This document shows positions 7,084 through 11,129 of a stretch of 11,129 nt of DNA, piece after piece (position 1 is the stretch's first letter; the number at the start of each line of letters is the position of its first letter). The stretch spans positions 1 through 11,129 of the forward strand of contig DAOUPQ010000050.1 in NCBI GenBank assembly GCA_030626085.1. The letters run 5' to 3'. This DNA comes from Flavobacteriia bacterium (GTDB lineage: Bacteria > Bacteroidota > Bacteroidia > Flavobacteriales > Flavobacteriaceae). The notes under the pieces are model-generated. The model ran no database searches and was not told the DNA's origin. It saw nothing but the letters and a program-made list of their open reading frames with translations. Position numbers and translations under genes: made by a program.

Positions 7084-9909
7084 CTAAAGTAACTCTTTTT
7101 TAAGAAATTGACCTGTATAGCTTTTTTTAACATTAATAATTTCTTCGGGTGTACCCTCAAAAAGTATTTCACCGCCTTTTACACCACCATTTGGTCCAAT
7201 ATCAATAATAAAATCAGATAATTTAATAACATCTAAATTGTGTTCAATGATGATTACTGTATTGCCTTTATCAGTTAATCTATTCAATACCTTCATCAAA
7301 ATATTGATATCTTCAAAGTGTAATCCGGTTGTAGGTTCGTCTAAAATATACAAGGTGTTACCTGTGTCTTTTTTTGATAATTCGGTTGCGAGTTTTATGC
7401 GTTGAGCCTCGCCGCCTGATAGAGTAGTTGATTGTTGACCCAGTGAAATATAACCTAAACCTACATCCTGTATTGTTTTTAATTTTCTGTAAATTTTAGG
7501 AATAAGTTCAAAAAAATGGACAGCTTCGTTTATGGTCATGTTTAAAATATCAGAAATGGATTTTCCCTTATACCGTATCTCTAAAGTTTCTCGAGTAAAA
7601 CGCTTGCCTTGACAGGTTTCACATTCTACTTCAACATCAGGTAAAAAATTCATTTCTATCACTCTTACTCCGCCACCTTTACAGGTTTCACATCGTCCAT
7701 CTTTAACATTAAAAGAAAATCTTCCGGGTTTATAACCTCTAATTTGAGCTTCTGGAGTTTTTGCAAACAAATTTCGAATTTCACTAAAAACACCCGTATA
7801 AGTTGCTGGGTTTGAGCGAGGTGTTCTGCCTATAGGACTTTGATCGATATCAATAATTTTATCGATATTATCTATACCTTTAATTGATTTATAGGGTAGG
7901 GGTGTTTTTACGGCATTATAAATATGCTGATTCAAAATCGGGTATAGTGTTTCATTGATTAAAGTTGATTTTCCACTGCCTGAAACTCCTGTTACACAGA
8001 TCATTTTGCCCAGCGGAATTTCAAGTGTAACATTTTTTAAATTATTTCCTGTAGCTCCTGTTAATACGATCTTTTTATTATTTCCTTTTCGTCTTTGTTT
8101 AGGAATTTCAAAATATTTTGTACCATTTAAATATGCAGCTGTTAAGGTATTACTTTTAAGTAGATTTTTTGGAGTTCCGCAACTAATGATCTCACCTCCA
8201 TGCCGCCCGGCTTCCGGACCGATATCAATAACATAATCAGATGACACGATCATTTCTTTATCGTGTTCAACAACCAAAATAGAGTTACCAATATCGCGTA
8301 ATCTTTGTAAAGATTTAATTAATTTTTGATTGTCGCTTTGATGTAAACCTATACTTGGTTCATCTAATATATATAAAACGCCTACAAGTTGAGAGCCAAT
8401 TTGAGTAGCCAATCGTATGCGCTGTGCTTCTCCACCCGACAAAGTTTTTGAACTTCTGTTTAATGTTAAATAATCTAAACCAACATCAAGTAAAAATTGA
8501 ATTCGAGTTTGAATTTCTTTTAAAATTTCTGCAGCAATGATCTTTTGTTTTTTTGAAAGTTTACCGGGTAATTTCTTAAACCAATCGGCTAAATGTATAA
8601 TGTCAAGTTCAGTTAGATCAGATATTGATTTATTGTTAATTTTAAAATTTAAAGATTCTTTTTTTAATCGTTTACCTTTACAAACAGAACAATTATTTTC
8701 TTCCATATAAGCTTTTGCCCAACGCTTCAATGAACTTGAGTTACTGTTATTATATTGATTTTGAATAAAGTTTGTGATTCCTTCAAAATCAATCTCATAA
8801 TTTCTTGTAATACCCAATTCCTTTGAAGTGATATCAAACTTTTCTTTACCACCGTAGAGTATTATTTCAAGTGCTTTTGCTGGAATTTTATCAATGGAAT
8901 CTGAAAGAGAAAAATGATATTTTTCAGCAATTAGATTTAATTGTTTAAAGATCCACGAGCTTTTTTGTTCACCAATGGGTGCAATTCCACCATTATTAAT
9001 TGAGATTTTCTTATTTGGAATTATTTTGTTAAGGTTTATTTCATAAACTTTTCCAATACCATTGCAATGTTTACAAGCTCCTTTCGGAGAATTAAACGAA
9101 AAGGTATTAGGTTCGGGTTTTTGATATGAGATCCCGGTAGTAGGACACATTAAATTTCGACTAAAATATCGAAGATCTTCATTATCAAAATTAATAACCA
9201 CAAGTGTATCATCACCGTGATACATTGCAGTTTTTATTGTTTCATTTAATCGTTTGCCAATTTTTTCATCAATTAATAGTCGGTCAATTACAATCTCAAT
9301 ATCATGTGTTTTATAACGGTCTAATTGCATTCCTCTTTCGATCTCTTTTATCTCTCCGTCAATGCGAACACGAATAAAACCTTGTTTGGCAATGTTAGCG
9401 AACAATTCTCTATAATGACCTTTTCTGGATTTAATAACTGGTGCCAAAATCATTATTTTTTGATCTTGGTAATCATTTAAGATCAGTTCTTCAATGTGTT
9501 CATCATTATAACTAACCATTTTATCACCTGTATTATAGGAAAAGGCTTCACCGGCTCTGGCAAATAACAAACGAAGAAAGTCATAAATTTCAGTGATAGT
9601 ACCTACGGTTGAACGCGGACTTTTACTAGTAGTTTTTTGTTCAATAGCAATTACAGGAGATAAACCTTCAATTTTATCAACATCAGGTCTTTCTAAACCA
9701 CCTAGAAACTGACGGGCATAAGCTGAAAAAGTTTCAATATATCTACGTTGGCCTTCAGCGTAAATAGTATCAAATGCTAACGAAGATTTTCCGCTACCGC
9801 TTATACCGGTAATAACTACCAATTGATCTCGGGGTATTTTTACATCAATATTTTTTAAATTGTGTACTCTGGCCCCTAAAACTTCAATATAATTTTGTTG
9901 TTTTGGCAT
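7084..9909 (-). CDS. uvrA: UvrABC excinuclease subunit A
   Basis: The protein has 941 residues, the usual UvrA length, and acts as a dimeric ATPase that finds DNA lesions and loads UvrB in nucleotide excision repair. Two ABC modules are intact: Walker A GISGSGKS (35-42) and GVSGSGKS (641-648), signatures LSGGEAQRI (490-498 and 830-838), and Walker B LYILDEP (512-518 and 853-859). The UvrB-binding region (about 125-250) is present, so this is UvrA1 rather than a short UvrA2-type paralogue. The C-terminal zinc module CETC...CETC (740-743 and 763-766, 19-residue spacing) is complete, and CSVC lies at 407-410. The first zinc module reads CPTT at 255-258 with CKHC at 279-282, so one of the usual four cysteines is absent. 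I believe this is common in Bacteroidota. It is the first gene of the minus-strand operon. ATG 9909 is preceded by an A/T-rich leader and a -7 box. Confidence 0.97.
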   Translation of the reverse strand: MPKQQNYIEVLGARVHNLKNIDVKIPRDQLVVITGISGSGKSSLAFDTIYAEGQRRYIETFSAYARQFLGGLERPDVDKIEGLSPVIAIEQKTTSKSPRSTVGTITEIYDFLRLLFARAGEAFSYNTGDKMVSYNDEHIEELILNDYQDQKIMILAPVIKSRKGHYRELFANIAKQGFIRVRIDGEIKEIERGMQLDRYKTHDIEIVIDRLLIDEKIGKRLNETIKTAMYHGDDTLVVINFDNEDLRYFSRNLMCPTTGISYQKPEPNTFSFNSPKGACKHCNGIGKVYEINLNKIIPNKKISINNGGIAPIGEQKSSWIFKQLNLIAEKYHFSLSDSIDKIPAKALEIILYGGKEKFDITSKELGITRNYEIDFEGITNFIQNQYNNSNSSSLKRWAKAYMEENNCSVCKGKRLKKESLNFKINNKSISDLTELDIIHLADWFKKLPGKLSKKQKIIAAEILKEIQTRIQFLLDVGLDYLTLNRSSKTLSGGEAQRIRLATQIGSQLVGVLYILDEPSIGLHQSDNQKLIKSLQRLRDIGNSILVVEHDKEMIVSSDYVIDIGPEAGRHGGEIISCGTPKNLLKSNTLTAAYLNGTKYFEIPKQRRKGNNKKIVLTGATGNNLKNVTLEIPLGKMICVTGVSGSGKSTLINETLYPILNQHIYNAVKTPLPYKSIKGIDNIDKIIDIDQSPIGRTPRSNPATYTGVFSEIRNLFAKTPEAQIRGYKPGRFSFNVKDGRCETCKGGGVRVIEMNFLPDVEVECETCQGKRFTRETLEIRYKGKSISDILNMTINEAVHFFELIPKIYRKLKTIQDVGLGYISLGQQSTTLSGGEAQRIKLATELSKKDTGNTLYILDEPTTGLHFEDINILMKVLNRLTDKGNTVIIIEHNLDVIKLSDFIIDIGPNGGVKGGEILFEGTPEEIINVKKSYTGQFLKKELL

Positions 9910-9928
9910 AAATTATTTAGAAAAAATG

Positions 9929-9936
9929 CAAATTTA
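9929..9936 (-). promoter_or_regulatory. Putative Bacteroidota -7 promoter element for the uvrA operon
   Basis: The minus strand reads TAAATTTG, an exact match to TAnnTTTG, ending 19 bp before the uvrA ATG. About 20 bp further upstream is a TTTT/TTTA stretch that is only a partial -33 element, and it abuts the hairpin starting at 9959. This is the likely promoter for uvrA, the LOG gene and the barrel protein. Confidence 0.55.
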
Positions 9937-9958
9937 AACAAATGATATTTATTAGTAA

Positions 9959-10005
9959 AACTCAATTTTGAAGAGTTTTTAAAAATAAACTCAAAAATGT
10001 GAGTT
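9959..10005. repeat. Long imperfect hairpin upstream of uvrA
   Basis: Three paired blocks stack: AACTCA (9959-9964) with TGAGTT (10000-10005), ATTTT (9965-9969) with AAAAT (9994-9998), and GAGTTT (9973-9978) with AAACTC (9987-9992). That gives about 17 base pairs around an 8-nt loop with small bulges. GAGTTT-type units therefore occur four times in alternating orientation. It lies directly upstream of the likely uvrA -33 position, so protein binding seems more probable than termination. Confidence 0.5.
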
Positions 10006-10020
10006 GATCCGATAGTTAAA

Positions 10021-10033
10021 CGTAATAATTACG
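10021..10033. promoter_or_regulatory. Operator-like palindrome CGTAAT-A-ATTACG
   Basis: CGTAATAATTACG is a perfect 6-bp inverted repeat around one central base, with CG at both outer ends in otherwise AT-rich DNA. Its place in a divergent promoter region suits a site for a dimeric regulator. No regulator can be named from this sequence. Confidence 0.4.
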
Positions 10034-10156
10034 ATACCTATGCTGTATTTTTTATTCTGGTTATTTCAATTCAGTATCTAAAAAAAATAATATTTGAAAA
10101 ACTTTCTTCTTCAGACTTTAAACTTTTAACTTTATTTGATAAATTGCAATACAATT

Positions 10157-10384
10157 ATGAAATTTATTCATTCCATACGATACTTTTTTGAAAAAAGAGG
10201 TTTTGATGTTTCATCAAGATTTGCTGATAAGATGGGAATTAGAGCCACTAATGTTCGTTTGTTTTTTATATATATATCTTTTGTTACTGTAGGATTATCA
10301 TTTGGAATTTATCTAACACTGGCATTTTTATTGAGATTAAAAGACATGCTATATACAAAAAGAAACTCAGTTTTTGATTTGTAA
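10157..10384 (+). CDS. Short PspC-domain inner-membrane protein
   Basis: From ATG 10157 this encodes 75 residues. The N-terminal part (IRYFFEKRGFDVSSRFADKMGIRATNVRLFF) matches the PspC-domain pattern, in which a G(I/V)xxxxVRL segment leads into a membrane helix. One hydrophobic segment spans about residues 35-59 and the tail is polar, ending SVFDL. The usual glycine-rich CGG segment of PspC proteins is absent, which seems typical of the short Bacteroidota form. Known PspC proteins sense envelope stress with PspA; no pspA or pspB gene is visible here, so that role is not shown. A TTG at 10136 is in frame seven codons upstream, but ATG gives the family-like start MKFIHSIRYFF. The channel gene follows after 46 bp on the same strand, so the two are probably co-transcribed. 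Confidence 0.82.
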   Translation: MKFIHSIRYFFEKRGFDVSSRFADKMGIRATNVRLFFIYISFVTVGLSFGIYLTLAFLLRLKDMLYTKRNSVFDL

Positions 10385-10430
10385 TTTATTAAAGAATTAA
10401 AATTAAACAAAAGAGAAAAGAAAGCACCTG

Positions 10431-11129
10431 ATGAAATCATTCAATATAAAATCTAAAGTATATATAGCATTATTGCTTCTTTTTGGTGTAATTTTAATAG
10501 GTACATTGGGTTATGTATTAATTTCAGGATATAGTTATGTAAATGCTCTTTATATGACCATAATAACTATTTCTACAGTTGGATTTAAAGAAGTAGTACC
10601 TTTAGATACCAGTTCAAAAATTTTTACAATAATTTTAATTATATTGAGTGTTGGTGTTTATGGATATGTAATTTCGGTATTAACCGAATATATTTCAAAT
10701 AATAAACTTTTTGAAGAACTTAAAAATAAAAAAGTGCAAAACAAGATTGACAAAATTTCCAATCACATAATTGTATGTGGGTATGGAAGAAACGGAAAAC
10801 AGGCAACTGAAAGGTTAAAAAGATATGATAAAGTATGTGTTGTTGTCGAAAGTGATACTGAATTGATAGATCAAATAATGCTCGACAATAAATTATTGTG
10901 GGTTAAAGGAGATGCAACGAATGACGAAGTTTTGAAAAGAGCAGGTATCGATAAAGCTGAAAGTTTAATTACCACATTACCTTCCGATGCCAATAATTTA
11001 TATGTAGTGCTCTCTGCCCGACAGTTAAATAAAAATTGCAAAATTATCAGTAGAGCCTCAAATGATTCTTCCTACAGTAAATTAAAGATTGCCGGAGCAG
11101 ATAATGTGATCATGCCTGACAAACTAGGA
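10431..11129 (+). CDS. Two-transmembrane potassium channel with cytosolic RCK/TrkA-N domain (partial, C-terminus off right edge)
   Basis: ATG 10431 opens 233 codons with no stop before the window ends. Two membrane helices (about residues 10-31 and 63-85) flank a pore loop with the filter sequence ISTVGF (47-52). A short charged linker leads into a Rossmann-type RCK/TrkA-N domain from about 111: IIVCGYGRNG (113-122, GxGxxG nucleotide motif), an acidic residue at the end of strand 2 (Glu140), then GDAT (160-163). The layout is that of MthK-like ligand-gated potassium channels of the inner membrane, usually about 330-340 residues, so the RCK C-terminal lobe is probably missing here. Oddity: the residue after TVGF is Lys53 where canonical channels have Gly (TVGYG). 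The A-rich leader has no Shine-Dalgarno. It follows the pspC-like gene by 46 bp, probably as one unit. Confidence 0.9.
   Translation, partial: MKSFNIKSKVYIALLLLFGVILIGTLGYVLISGYSYVNALYMTIITISTVGFKEVVPLDTSSKIFTIILIILSVGVYGYVISVLTEYISNNKLFEELKNKKVQNKIDKISNHIIVCGYGRNGKQATERLKRYDKVCVVVESDTELIDQIMLDNKLLWVKGDATNDEVLKRAGIDKAESLITTLPSDANNLYVVLSARQLNKNCKIISRASNDSSYSKLKIAGADNVIMPDKLG

Larger units (their letters stand above)
9910..10156. other. Divergent intergenic region between uvrA and the pspC-like gene
   Basis: This 247-bp region separates genes pointing away from each other, so it must hold promoters for both sides. Toward uvrA there is a TAAATTTG box (9929-9936). Toward the pspC-like gene the best candidates, TTTATTTG at 10131-10138 and TAATATTTG just before 10100, each deviate from TAnnTTTG, so that promoter is not settled. 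A long imperfect hairpin (9959-10005) and a 13-bp palindrome (10021-10033) occupy the middle. I see no small ORF worth reporting. Confidence 0.55.

Noticed and set aside
7047..7172. N-terminal extension of the LOG gene, overlapping uvrA
   Set aside because: The extra 42 residues are not family-like and would overlap the uvrA 3' end by 89 bp; ATG 7046 gives a normal N-terminus.
7955..8236. 93-codon plus-strand open frame
   Set aside because: Antisense to the second Walker A region of uvrA; its length follows from the constrained coding strand.
10136..10156. TTG start seven codons upstream of the pspC-like ATG
   Set aside because: The added residues are unlike the family start, and ATG 10157 fits it well.

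Overview
The window looks like a chromosomal core-gene stretch from a member of the Bacteroidota. The evidence is strong AT-richness (by eye about one third G+C), A-rich leaders instead of Shine-Dalgarno sequences, two TAnnTTTG-type -7 boxes, a fused alpha-beta 2-oxoacid dehydrogenase E1, a Bacteroidota-style UvrA and a short PspC protein. The ferredoxin-dependent VOR genes beside it suggest an anaerobic or facultative lineage of the Bacteroidales/Marinilabiliales kind. That last placement is inference only.

Layout, left to right. (1) Minus strand, 1-684: vorB (cut by the left edge) preceded by a small two-cluster ferredoxin gene, the start of a ketoisovalerate:ferredoxin oxidoreductase operon. 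(2) 685-849: AT-rich spacer packed with small inverted repeats. (3) Minus strand, 850-3300: fused E1 alpha-beta 2-oxoacid dehydrogenase with its own -7 box. (4) 3301-3497: spacer with an 11-bp inverted repeat. (5) Minus strand, 9909 to 3498: an apparent three-gene operon of uvrA, a LOG-family nucleotide phosphoribohydrolase, and a large secreted protein joining an M1-aminopeptidase-like region to an outer-membrane beta-barrel. (6) 9910-10156: divergent intergenic region with a long imperfect hairpin and an operator-like palindrome. (7) Plus strand, 10157 to the right edge: a PspC-domain membrane protein followed by a 2TM potassium channel with an RCK/TrkA-N domain (cut by the right edge).

How the genes may work together: the left part holds two alternative routes for oxidative decarboxylation of 2-oxoacids, one passing electrons to ferredoxin (VorDB) and one feeding a lipoyl E2 complex (E1). 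The middle operon combines DNA repair, nucleotide salvage or hormone-type hydrolysis, and an envelope protein, with no obvious single pathway. The right pair encodes two small inner-membrane proteins.

The most notable item is the 3498-6308 protein. In the expected register its HExxH-X18-E zinc site reads KALTK-X18-D, so it looks like a pseudopeptidase fused to an outer-membrane barrel. There is no mobile element, CRISPR array, rRNA or tRNA that I can see.
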